NCBI GenBank assembly: GCA_036839975.1
Contig: DAISVU010000002.1
Coordinates: forward strand, 1-64,000
Direction: 5' to 3'
Length of the DNA: 64,000 nt
Origin: RGIG7111 sp036839975
GTDB taxonomy: Bacteria > Bacillota > Clostridia > Peptostreptococcales > Anaerovoracaceae
Positions 15,835 through 23,935 of the stretch are shown here, piece after piece; within the stretch, counting starts at the first letter, position 1; the number at the start of each line of letters is the position of its first letter. The notes below the pieces were generated by a model that was not told the DNA's origin, did not search any database, and saw only the letters and a program-made list of their open reading frames with translations. Both the position numbers and the translations under genes were made by a program.

Positions 15835-17680
15835 TACCGCAAAAAACACTTGAGGAACTTTTGAAGAGGGTTGAAAAGCCGGGCAGATATATAGGACACG
15901 AAAAGAACTGCGTATATAAAAATATAGAAGATGTAAAAGTCAGGTTTGGATTTGCATTCCCTGACACATATGAGATAGGTATGTCTTACATGGGGATGCA
16001 GATTTTATACAACGTCCTGAACGAGCAGAAGGATATCTACTGTGAGAGAATTTTTGCGCCAAATGCGGATATGGAAGAATTGATGCGTGTCGAAGGGGTG
16101 CCGCTTTTTACGATTGAGACAAAAACTCCGGCAGGGGAACTCGATGTCATTGGTTTTACACTTCAGGATGAGCTTTCCTATACAAATATACTTAATATTT
16201 TGGAACTCGCCGGAATTCCATTGCTGCGTCCCGAGCGGGGTGAAGATGAGCCGCTTGTAGTCTCAGGAGGGCCATGTGCATATAATCCGGAACCTCTTGC
16301 TGATATAATTGATCTGTTTATGGTAGGTGATGGTGAGGAGACGATAGTTGAAGTTTCAAAGCTTTATATCGAAGCAAAAGAGACCGGAATGTCAAAAGAA
16401 GAATATCTCAGGAAGGCTTGTGCTATAGAAGGCGTATATGTTCCGGCATTTTATGATTTTGTATACAATGAAGACGGGACTATAAAAGAAATAAATAAAC
16501 TATATGATGGAGCGCCGGATAGAGTATAGCGCGCTTTAATATCGGATCTTGATAAAGCTGAGTTTCCGGAGGATCCCGTAGTCTCGCTTATAGATGTTGT
16601 TCATGACTGGGCGGTAGTCGAAACGTTTAGAGGCTGTACGCGCGGATGCAGATTCTGCCAAGCAGGCATGCTGTATCGACCGGTGCGTGAGCGGACTCCT
16701 GAGCATTTGAAAGACATGATAATTCATCAGTTGAAAAATACGGGATATGATGAACTTTCACTGCTTTCGCTTTCAACAAGCGATTACTCGAAGTTTGAGC
16801 CTTTTATAATGGAGCTTATGGATATATGTCGAAAACAGGATGTAGCATTGTCGCTTCCGTCCTTAAGGCCGGATTCGTTTTCATTCAAAGTGCTGTAGGA
16901 AATACAAAGATACAGAAAATCGGGACTTACCTTTGCTCCGGAGGCAGGTACGCAGAGGTTAAGAGATGTAATAAACAAAGGAATAACGGAAGATGACATA
17001 TACAGTGCATCGAGCCAGGCAATAGAACTCGGATGGAATACAATAAAACTGTATTTTATGGTCGGACATCCCACTGAGACTGATGAGGATCTCTGCGGTA
17101 TAGCAGAGATAGCAAGAAATATAAGGGAAATCGCATTTAAAATAAACGGAAAAGCTGGGGGCAGGTTCAGAGTGACGGTAAGCGTTTCAACTTTTGTTCC
17201 GAAACCGTTTACACCTTTTCAGTGGGAGCCTCAGGACAGGCCTGAAGAGTTGATAAGAAAACACAACTATTTGAAACAGCGTTTAAAGATGAAAGGTATC
17301 AGATACAATTATCACGAGACGGATGTGAGCGTCTTGGAAGCTGTATTTGCACGTGGAGACAAGCGGCTCGGGAAGGTGCACATGCGAGCATTTGAGCTCG
17401 GCTGCAAACTTGACAGCTGGACTGAGTATTTCAGGAAAGATTTTTGGGATAAAGCTTTTGAACAAACCGGAACAGCGCCGGAATTTTATAGTTGCCGCAA
17501 AAGAAGTTACGGTGAATTAATGCCGTGGATATAATAGATTGCTTTGTTAAAAAAGAGTATCTGATAAACGAAAATGAAAAGGCTAAAAGAGCTGAAATCA
17601 CAAGGGATTGCAGGCTGGGATGCACAGGATGCGGTATGAATGAAAAAACGGTTTGTAAGATTGGATGCATATATGCCTAA
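15831..17680 (+). pseudogene. B12-binding radical SAM protein (TIGR03960-like), interrupted
   Basis: One continuous homologous frame runs from ATG 15831 but is broken by in-frame TAG at 16527-16529 and again at 16896-16898, followed by a one-base deletion near 17528 that shifts the last 50 codons to the stop at 17678. Every piece still reads as the family: an N-terminal B12-binding-like region (FGFAFPDTYEIGMSYMGMQ), the cluster motif CTRGCRFCQAG after the first stop, LSTSDYSKFEP, SGLTFAPEAGTQRLRD after the second, and a terminal cysteine cluster (CRLGCTGCG) in the shifted frame. Because the conserved sequence is intact around each lesion, decay is recent or the lesions are assembly errors. 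UAG readthrough would not repair the frameshift. Confidence 0.85.
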
Positions 17681-18365
17681 ATATGTGATCGGATTTAAAA
17701 AAAAAGGATACGTATGCTATATTTCTCACCTGGATGTAATGAGACTGTTTCAGCGCGCATTCAAGCAGGAGGATATCAGACTGAAGTATTCAAAAGGGTA
17801 CAATCCGCATCCGAGGATGGGATTTGCTCAGCCTCTGACACTCGGGTATTCGAGTGAATGCGAACTTTTAGAATTTGAAACAACAGAGAATCTGACCACG
17901 CGCGATATAACAGGGCGGATGAGACATGCTATGGACGGCATTCTTGAGATAAGCGGATGTATGAGAAATGATGAAAACAAAAAAACATTAGCGTCAAAAG
18001 GCATAAGCATAGGATATGAAGTGAATATTCAGCTTCCTGAGACTTTTCCGTCAAGTCGGGCTGAATTGATATCTGCTGACAGATATCTCGCGCAGCACGA
18101 GATAATTGCAGAGAAAAAACAGAAGAAAAGCATAAAAATGAAAAAGGTGGATATCAGACAGATGATAAGATCTCTTGAATGCATAGTTGGCAACGGAAAA
18201 GCAGTGCTTGAGATGCAGCTTGATGCCGGCAGCATTTCAAATCTTAATCCGGAGCTGGTCATAAATACATTTGTGGACTTCTTTATGCTCGGTGTACCAA
18301 GGCATAAAATAGAGGTGAAAAGGAAAAATATTGAATTTTCTGATAATTTCCAATTTATAGGTTGA
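17673..18365 (+). CDS. DUF2344 (TIGR03936) protein
   Basis: The protein of about 230 residues begins MPKYVIGFKKKGYVCYISHLDVMRLFQRA, with the typical start and SKGYNPHPRMGFAQPL motif of this family, which is almost always encoded beside, or fused to, the B12-binding radical SAM protein. Its biochemical role is unknown; linkage to ribosomal protein and RNase G genes in other Clostridia suggests RNA or ribosome modification. The ATG at 17673 overlaps the original stop of the upstream gene. A start at 17640 is in frame but lies inside the upstream gene's cysteine cluster. This gene is intact although its partner is broken. Confidence 0.85.
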   Translation: MPKYVIGFKKKGYVCYISHLDVMRLFQRAFKQEDIRLKYSKGYNPHPRMGFAQPLTLGYSSECELLEFETTENLTTRDITGRMRHAMDGILEISGCMRNDENKKTLASKGISIGYEVNIQLPETFPSSRAELISADRYLAQHEIIAEKKQKKSIKMKKVDIRQMIRSLECIVGNGKAVLEMQLDAGSISNLNPELVINTFVDFFMLGVPRHKIEVKRKNIEFSDNFQFIG

Positions 18366-18444
18366 CAGCCACACAATGCCATTGTAAAATATTTACAGAT
18401 ACGGGCGATCATATGATCCGGATATCACTGCATATTTATTGAAA

Positions 18445-19146
18445 ATGTGCAAGAAATTATTTTACAGAGGGGGGATATGGATTAAAAAATTTTTTAACAG
18501 GGAATTTGTTACAGTTCATAAGTATAGGATACTGAAAGCAGCCGTGGCAATCGTCATTTGTGTGGTTGCTCTTGTTGTTTTTATCGGTAAAGACAAAAAT
18601 GCTGAGACATCGCTTGAAAATGGTGGAGAAGTTACTGCTTCAGAGAAAGCCGCCGGTTCTGAAAACGGCAATGGGAAAAGTTCATCTGAGAATTCTTCGG
18701 CAGACAGGCTGATAATCGATGTTTCCGGCGCAGTAAAGTCTCCTGCCGTTATAGAACTTAAACAGGGGGACAGAGTTCAAGATGCTATTGAGGCTGCAGG
18801 CGGGCTTAAGAAAAATGCGGATATATCGAATATAAACAGAGCTGCTCATGTAAAAGACGGGGATAAGATAAACATACCTGAAAAGAATAAAGGCTCGGGA
18901 GCATATGCAGGAGTAATTTCAGCCGGAAATGCCGCAAATGATTCGAAAAGTGACTCTTTAGTAAATATCAATACTGCGACAGAAGCAGAGCTTCAGACGC
19001 TTACGGGTGTCGGACCGGCGATTGCATCTAAGATAATAAATTACCGTGAGCAGTCAGGTGGATTTCATACAAAGGAGGATATCAAAAAAGTTTCGGGCAT
19101 AGGCGATAAGACGTATGAAAAATTAAAGGATAACATAACAGTGTGA
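18445..19146 (+). CDS. comEA: ComEA-like helix-hairpin-helix DNA-binding protein
   Basis: A short cytoplasmic N-terminus and one membrane helix (about 18535-18590) precede an extracellular part with an SLBB-type domain (DVSGAVKSPAVIEL, AIEAAGG) and a C-terminal double helix-hairpin-helix with LTGVGPAIASKIINYR and VSGIGDKTYEKLK. This is the ComEA layout: a membrane-anchored receptor for DNA entering through the competence machinery. The start is uncertain. The only good ribosome binding site (AGAGGGGGG, 18466-18474) serves an ATG at 18477 that meets TAA after two codons. Removing one base near 18481 would join that ATG to the main frame as MDKKFFNRE. As written, TTG 18439, ATG 18445 or a rare ATT at 18481 must be used. 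Confidence 0.8.
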   Translation: MCKKLFYRGGIWIKKFFNREFVTVHKYRILKAAVAIVICVVALVVFIGKDKNAETSLENGGEVTASEKAAGSENGNGKSSSENSSADRLIIDVSGAVKSPAVIELKQGDRVQDAIEAAGGLKKNADISNINRAAHVKDGDKINIPEKNKGSGAYAGVISAGNAANDSKSDSLVNINTATEAELQTLTGVGPAIASKIINYREQSGGFHTKEDIKKVSGIGDKTYEKLKDNITV

Positions 19147-19161
19147 TTTTGAGGTTTGATC

Positions 19162-19590
19162 ATGTGGAATGACAAAAAAACAGGATTTAGCGACATATCA
19201 GGGATCGTCGAAGGTGCTGTGGATGCAGCTATAGGAAAAGAGCTTAAAAGAAAAGGGATACATTTACACAGAGTCGGATATATATATTTAAAGGATGCGG
19301 TTGCGCTTGCTATGCGAGACAGGTCAGTCCTTCATGCGGTAACAAAAGAGCTTTATCCTGCAATCGCAGAGAAACATTATACTTCTTCCGCCGGTGTTGA
19401 ACGTGCGATGAGAATCGCGATAAAAGAAGCTTGGGAGTCAAGCAGAACGATTATTATAATGGAAAAAAGTATGTTTTCTTCATACGAAACCGAGATATCA
19501 CAAAAATGTCCTACAGTCACAAGATTTATCTGTGAAGTAACAGATACTATGTGCGGCGAGCTGTTTATGAAGCGGCAGTGTAAACGTTAA
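19162..19590 (+). CDS. Stand-alone Spo0A C-terminal DNA-binding domain protein
   Basis: The protein of about 142 residues aligns by eye with the effector domain of Spo0A: KGIHLHRVGYIYLKDAV corresponds to the IGVPAHIKGYxYLREA region, ELYPAIAEKHYTSSAGVERAMRIAIKEAW to the recognition region (LYPxIAxKxNTTxSRVERAIRHAIEVAW). The phosphoacceptor receiver domain of full Spo0A (about 120 residues) is missing: only about 20 residues precede the domain, and no receiver frame lies upstream, where comEA ends 15 bases before. It may bind 0A-box-like sites without phosphorylation control. GAGG precedes the ATG. Whether the organism sporulates cannot be judged. Confidence 0.75.
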   Translation: MWNDKKTGFSDISGIVEGAVDAAIGKELKRKGIHLHRVGYIYLKDAVALAMRDRSVLHAVTKELYPAIAEKHYTSSAGVERAMRIAIKEAWESSRTIIIMEKSMFSSYETEISQKCPTVTRFICEVTDTMCGELFMKRQCKR

Positions 19591-19675
19591 TCAGGGACTT
19601 AAAAGACATTTACAGACATGCATTGATGTTTATAATTGTGATGTATAATTTAAAAACAAATATGAAGAATAAGAA

Positions 19676-20133
19676 ATGAATAAATATATGAAGGCTGCAA
19701 TAGAAGAAGCCGCAATAGGGATATCAAACAATGAAAGCGGCCCCTTCGGCTGTGTTATAGTAAAAGATGATGAGATCATAGGGCGCGGACATAATCAGGT
19801 GGTGTTGAAAAAAGATCCTACCTGTCACGGAGAGATAAGTGCAATTCGTGACGCATGTAAGAATCTTGATTCTTCGATCTTTACGGCTGTGAACTTTACA
19901 CTACCGGTGAGCCGTGTCCGATGTGCATGGGCGCAATACTATGGGCTAATATAAACAAAGTATATTATGGCTGTACCATTCATGATACAAAAGAGATAGG
20001 TTTTCGGGATGAGCTTTTATATAAATTTGAAAAAGGCGGCAAATGTGAAAACAAGACCGAGGAGATGGACAGGGAAGAGTGTCTGAAGCTTTACGGCAAG
20101 TATGCCTTGATGCCTGATAAGATAAAATACTAG
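19676..20133 (+). pseudogene. Guanine/cytidine-type nucleoside deaminase, frameshifted
   Basis: The gene begins with MNKYMKAAIEEAA and GPFGCVIVKDDEI, and carries the zinc-histidine motif as TCHGEISAI (usually HAE). One base is missing near 19880-19885: before it the frame reads SSIFT, after it GCELYTTGEPCPMCMGAILWANINKVYYG, which is the expected PCxxC zinc motif in the next frame and runs to the stop at 20133. Total length of about 153 residues fits a GuaD-like guanine deaminase of the CDA fold. As written, translation would end at 19954 without the zinc cysteines. Either a recent mutation or a sequence error. Confidence 0.8.
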
Positions 20134-20271
20134 ATATGTTTCCCTGACAAAGATCAGGGCCGGAGCTGTTAATTATAAAAATATTACAGGGATTTGACAT
20201 TAATGTTTTAAAAATTTTGTTCAAATGCGTTGCAGAAAAATGAATTTGATATATAATATATAAGTTAGTTG

Positions 20272-20348
20272 CGGGACGTGGCGCAGCTTGGTAGCGCGAC
20301 TGCTTCGGGAGTAGTAGGCCGCAGGTTCGAATCCTGTCGTCCCGACCA
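20272..20348 (+). tRNA. tRNA-Pro (anticodon CGG), CCA encoded
   Basis: A complete cloverleaf: acceptor CGGGACG (20272-20278)/CGTCCCG (20338-20344), D arm GCGC/GCGC, anticodon stem ACTGC/GTAGT around TTCGGGA, T arm with TTCGAAT, discriminator A and genomic CCA (20346-20348). The loop gives anticodon CGG, reading proline codon CCG. An AT-rich TATAATATATAA stretch just upstream supplies the -10, and a terminator follows at once. Confidence 0.97.
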
Positions 20349-20353
20349 AATAA

Positions 20354-20378
20354 AACGCTGAAGATTCAGCGTTTTTTA
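20354..20378 (+). terminator. Terminator after tRNA-Pro
   Basis: AACGCTGAA (20354-20362) pairs with TTCAGCGTT (20365-20373), followed by TTTTT. Confidence 0.85.
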
Positions 20379-20850
20379 TATAAATTCAGCTGCGGGCCGG
20401 CAAGCCTTAAGATATTCTCATACGGGCAGCCTGATAAACGGGATGCGGTAGTGGCAGGTGCATCTTAAAAAATGACCAAATCTGTCCGCAGTTTAACGGA
20501 CAAAGTTTTTGAGAATCTGTAAATTGTAGTATAATAATTGTTGAGGATGTCGATGTCTGTAATTTACACCATTTGGAGAACAAAAATACCGTAAGATCAG
20601 ATATGCAGTAAAGCATAATAAACCCGGAAAGAGATTATGCGCGCGTATTGCACCGTCGGCGGCAGGACTGCAAATTTAAATACAGGGCAGGAGTTAAGTC
20701 GTGATATGACGGCAGCTAATTACGGGAAAGCCGTACCGGGAGATATCCTGTGATAAGTATCGATTTTGGAATGAAGGATTTGATTTAATTTTTACCTTGC
20801 TTTATTGTAAAAAGCGGAGGGTAAGCATGGATATTTTAGGAGGTAATGAC
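20379..20850 (+). other. Intergenic region after tRNA-Pro
   Basis: About 470 bases without a credible gene. A short hairpin TGTCCG (20483-20488)/CGGACA (20497-20502) followed by AAGTTTTT is present, and a -10-like TATAAT occurs near 20531-20536. I see nothing else that I can support. Confidence 0.5.
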
Positions 20851-21393
20851 ATGGAAAAGTATGCAGTGATAGTGGTTGATATGCTGAATGATTTTGTCAC
20901 GGGAGCATTGGCCTGCGACAGGGCAAAGGCTATCGTTCCGCATGTGGAAAGACTTGTTGAAACGGCAAGAGCTAAAGATATTCCGGTGATATTCGCAAAC
21001 GATTGTCATCTGTCCGGCATTGATCATGAATTGAAACTTTGGGGAGATCATGCGATAAAAGGTACAAAAGGGGCGGAGGTTATAGCGGAACTCGGACCCG
21101 AAGAGACGGATTTTGTTGTACCGAAAAGGCGTTACAGCGGCTTTTTTAAAACCGATATGGAACTGCTTCTCAAAGAGCTCGGAGTCGATACGGTGGTTAT
21201 ATGCGGACTTCATGTGCACATGTGCTGCAGACATACTGCTGCCGACGCTTATTGTCTCGGATATGACATTGTGGTCCCAAGGCAGACTACGGATTCTTTT
21301 ACGGAAGAGGATTTCAACAGCGGGATAAAATATCTCGAGGAAGTATACGGAGCAAAGATCTGTGATCTTGATGATTTTATTGCTCGCATATGA
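20851..21393 (+). CDS. Isochorismatase-family cysteine hydrolase
   Basis: A protein of about 180 residues with the catalytic triad of the family: Asp in YAVIVVDMLNDFVTG, Lys in VVPKRRYSGF, and Cys in GLHVHMCCRHTAADA. Members hydrolyse nicotinamide, isochorismate, ureido or N-carbamoyl compounds; CGLHVHMCCRHT after the GVDTVVI strand is close to nicotinamidase-like enzymes, but the substrate is not certain. Two starts are possible: ATG 20851, 5 bases after GGAGGT (preferred because it leaves the usual short N-terminus), and ATG 20827 after GCGGAGGGT. Confidence 0.8.
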   Translation: MEKYAVIVVDMLNDFVTGALACDRAKAIVPHVERLVETARAKDIPVIFANDCHLSGIDHELKLWGDHAIKGTKGAEVIAELGPEETDFVVPKRRYSGFFKTDMELLLKELGVDTVVICGLHVHMCCRHTAADAYCLGYDIVVPRQTTDSFTEEDFNSGIKYLEEVYGAKICDLDDFIARI

Positions 21394-21450
21394 TCGGCTT
21401 TGCTGAAATATATTATGGAAAGACTTTGCTGTGGCAAGGTGTTGTTGTGT

Positions 21451-21458
21451 GATATAAT
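21451..21458 (+). promoter_or_regulatory. Extended -10 promoter abutting the MFS gene
   Basis: TGATATAAT ends 6 bases before the ATG at 21465, so the usual transcription start (7 bases after the -10) coincides with the A of the ATG. No ribosome binding site lies between. A leaderless mRNA is predicted. Confidence 0.5.
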
Positions 21459-21464
21459 AATTAC

Positions 21465-22916
21465 ATGAATGACAAGGAGATTGGAAACAGAGGAAATAAA
21501 GGAGTGCTTGCAGCCGCATTGATCACAGCATTTATGACTACATTTATGGGCAGTGCTGTTTTTCTTTCAATACCGTCCCTTGAAGTATATTTCGGTGTAA
21601 GTGCTGCAACTGTGAACTGGATAGTAAGCGGATATACACTGACTGTGGCGGCATGCAGCCTGCCTTTTGGAAAGATAGCCGATGCCACGGGGAGGCGATG
21701 TGTGTTCCTTATCGGAAGTGCCGGATTTTTTATACTTTCAGCCGTGAGTATTTTTTCTGTAAATGTTATGATGCTGATCATAGCACGAACGCTTCAGGGC
21801 GCTTTCGGCGCCATGGTCTTTTCAACCAACAATGCAATACTCATAAGTGCATATCATCATTCGGTACAGGGCAAGATGCTCGGATATTCGGTGGCCGCAA
21901 CATATATAGGACTTACTGCCGGACCTGTAATAGGAGGCGTTTTAAATGCGAATTTCGGATGGAAGTCCATATTTGCTGTTTCTTTTTTGATAAGTGCGGT
22001 CGCATTTATTGTAAGTATCATTTATATGCCTGATGACAGGGTCGGAAAAATCGAAAATATATCATCAGACGGAATCGTCAGTGATGCGGATCTTCCCACG
22101 AATGCTGTGTCGAAAAAATCGGGATTTGATCTTAAAGGCGGCATGTTATATCTGATATGGATAGCCATGACACTTTACGGACTTACAAACCTGACAGTTT
22201 CAAAATCATCATTGAGCATTTTTATAGCTGGAGTTGTGATGGCGGTGTTATTCTTTTACATGGAAAGCAGGACAGAAAACCCTGTGATGGATGTCGGAAT
22301 TTTTGCAAAGAGCAAAGTCTTTACATTCTCGAATTTTGCGGCGCTATTTAATTATTGTGCAACATTTGCTGTGAGCTACATGGGAAGCATATATCTTCAG
22401 ATCGTTAAGGGACTGCCGTCTGATCAGGCAGGTCTTATACTGATTGTAATGCCTGCGATGCAGGCACTGTTTTCGCCTTATATGGGAAGTCTTTCGGACA
22501 AGTCGAGACCGTCAGTCATAGCGAGCTGCGGTATGGCTGTATGCTGTGTGATGCTGGTAATGTTTTCGCGGCTTGAGCAGAATTCTTCCATTGCGTATAT
22601 TATTATGATATTGTGTCTCAACGGAATCGGTTTTGCGATGTTTTCATCTCCCAACAATAATGTGATAATGAAATGTGTATCAAGCAGTGAGTATGGCGTT
22701 GCAAATTCAATAATAACGACGATGCGTACATATGGGCAGTCGCTGGGCATGGCGGTTCTCAATATCGTCACAGGGTTGATACTGGGAAAAGGCAGTCTTG
22801 AGGCGGCTTCGGCTGATAATCTTATATTACTTAACAGGGTTGCGTTTACTGCATTTGCTGTACTATGTGCAATCGGAGTTGTTTTTTCCGCTGTACGTGT
22901 AGAAAAGAAAAAGTGA
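21465..22916 (+). CDS. MFS transporter of the DHA2 (EmrB/QacA) type
   Basis: The 483-residue protein has about 14 hydrophobic segments. The first half shows the MFS signature FGKIADATGRRCVFLIG between helices 2 and 3 and the antiporter motif GLTAGPVIGG in helix 5, which fit the drug:proton antiporter-2 family. The substrate is not predictable. It lies between a cysteine hydrolase and a small exporter, each with its own promoter. No regulator is adjacent. No ribosome binding site precedes the ATG; see the -10 box just upstream. Confidence 0.85.
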   Translation: MNDKEIGNRGNKGVLAAALITAFMTTFMGSAVFLSIPSLEVYFGVSAATVNWIVSGYTLTVAACSLPFGKIADATGRRCVFLIGSAGFFILSAVSIFSVNVMMLIIARTLQGAFGAMVFSTNNAILISAYHHSVQGKMLGYSVAATYIGLTAGPVIGGVLNANFGWKSIFAVSFLISAVAFIVSIIYMPDDRVGKIENISSDGIVSDADLPTNAVSKKSGFDLKGGMLYLIWIAMTLYGLTNLTVSKSSLSIFIAGVVMAVLFFYMESRTENPVMDVGIFAKSKVFTFSNFAALFNYCATFAVSYMGSIYLQIVKGLPSDQAGLILIVMPAMQALFSPYMGSLSDKSRPSVIASCGMAVCCVMLVMFSRLEQNSSIAYIIMILCLNGIGFAMFSSPNNNVIMKCVSSSEYGVANSIITTMRTYGQSLGMAVLNIVTGLILGKGSLEAASADNLILLNRVAFTAFAVLCAIGVVFSAVRVEKKK

Positions 22917-22976
22917 TATATTGTTTCTGAAAACTTTATAAAATTTGTGCGCGAGGCTTTTATGTGAACAACTATT

Positions 22977-22985
22977 TGGTATAAT
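22977..22985 (+). promoter_or_regulatory. Extended -10 promoter abutting the small exporter gene
   Basis: TGGTATAAT ends 6 bases before the ATG at 22992, again placing the expected start of transcription on the start codon. No ribosome binding site is present. Confidence 0.5.
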
Positions 22986-22991
22986 AGTCGC

Positions 22992-23468
22992 ATGATTGAA
23001 CTGTTAACTGATACGACATTTGGAAAGTGGATAGCAACAATGGTTGTATCTATGGTACCGGTAATTGAGCTGCGAGGAGGGATCCCTTATGGTGTGGGTT
23101 TCGGAATGCCTTATTGGCAGGCTTTTATTGCCGCTTTTATCGGGAATATGCTGCCTATCCCTTTCATACTGATCTTGATTCACAGATTTTTTAACTGGCT
23201 CAAAAAACATAAAAAGACAAAGAATTTTGTTGAACGCATGGAAAAACGGGCGCATCTAAAAGGCCAAAAGGTTATAAAATACAGGCTTTGGGGACTTTTC
23301 ATACTTGTGGACGTACCGCTTCCCGGTACGGGGGCATGGACCGGTGCTCTGGTAGCCAGCGTGCTTGATATACGCATGAAGCATGCCTTTCCGGTAATAG
23401 CTTTAGGTGTCATAACAGCAGGGCTTATAGTCATGTTTGTTACACAGGGCGTAGTAAAAATGATTTGA
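22992..23468 (+). CDS. Small multidrug export family (COG2426) membrane protein
   Basis: The 158-residue integral membrane protein has about four helices and the family's conserved ends: PVIELRGGIPYG in the first third and VPLPGTGAWTGAL in the second, related to DedA-like membrane folds. The family name comes from weak drug-export evidence; the real role is open. Translation is probably leaderless. A strong terminator follows and separates it from the fatty acid operon. Confidence 0.82.
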   Translation: MIELLTDTTFGKWIATMVVSMVPVIELRGGIPYGVGFGMPYWQAFIAAFIGNMLPIPFILILIHRFFNWLKKHKKTKNFVERMEKRAHLKGQKVIKYRLWGLFILVDVPLPGTGAWTGALVASVLDIRMKHAFPVIALGVITAGLIVMFVTQGVVKMI

Positions 23469-23496
23469 TGTCAGTTTGGGATTGGCGGATTCAGAT

Positions 23497-23537
23497 ATCC
23501 GGCATTTGATATGCTTATCACATGCCGGATGTCTTTT
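23497..23537 (+). terminator. Terminator before the fatty acid operon
   Basis: ATCCGGCAT (23497-23505) pairs with ATGCCGGAT (23522-23530), 16-nt loop, followed by GTCTTTTTT. Confidence 0.8.
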
Positions 23538-23540
23538 TTC

Positions 23541-23569
23541 TTGACAATAATTTTATGATGCGGTATATT
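23541..23569 (+). promoter_or_regulatory. Fatty acid operon promoter
   Basis: TTGACA (23541-23546), 17-base spacer, TATATT (23564-23569). The predicted start is at about 23576, next to the dyad at 23577-23591. The leader to acpP is about 120 nt. Confidence 0.7.
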
Positions 23570-23576
23570 TATTTAG

Positions 23577-23591
23577 GTTAACACTGTTAAC
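23577..23591 (+). promoter_or_regulatory. Candidate repressor operator (15-bp dyad)
   Basis: A perfect inverted repeat, GTTAACA-C-TGTTAAC, lies directly at the predicted transcription start of the fatty acid operon. A protein bound there would block RNA polymerase. The TetR-family gene at the distal end of the same operon is the natural candidate to bind it. The sequence does not match the FapR or FabT sites that I know. Confidence 0.55.
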
Positions 23592-23697
23592 TGGAATTGT
23601 TTTTTGCCGGTAATGTGCAGCAGCTGATTTGAACAGCGCGTTAATAAACGGTGCGCAACATGCCGGTGGTTTAGAATTAAATTTATGGAGGAAAAAC

Positions 23698-23919
23698 ATG
23701 ATATTTGAAGCAATTGCAGAACTCATCGCAGATCGCGTGGAATGTGACATTAAAGAGGTAAAAATGGAGAGTTCGTTTAGAGAGCTCGGTATCGATTCAC
23801 TCGATACGGTTGAACTTCTTATGGAACTTGAAGATAAGATAGGCATGGAAATAGAACTCGACCAGGAAGTAAAAACGGTCGGGGATCTCGTTAATTTTAT
23901 AGAATCAAAGCAGGAATAG
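23698..23919 (+). CDS. acpP: Acyl carrier protein
   Basis: The 73-residue acidic protein is a standard ACP. The phosphopantetheine serine is in ELGIDSLDTVELLM (DSL motif), and the surrounding helices are intact. GGAGG lies 6 bases before the ATG. It is the first gene of the operon and carries the growing acyl chain for FabD, FabF, FabG, FabZ and FabK. The Sfp-like phosphopantetheinyl transferase at 48.7 kb could activate it. Confidence 0.96.
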   Translation: MIFEAIAELIADRVECDIKEVKMESSFRELGIDSLDTVELLMELEDKIGMEIELDQEVKTVGDLVNFIESKQE

Positions 23920-23935
23920 TTGAGAAACGATAATA

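Noticed and set aside
16527..16898. Pyrrolysine or UAG suppression in the radical SAM gene
   Set aside because: TAG is a normal stop for several genes here (for example recA and the first radical SAM gene), the family is not a known Pyl protein, and a frameshift in the same gene needs a separate cause.
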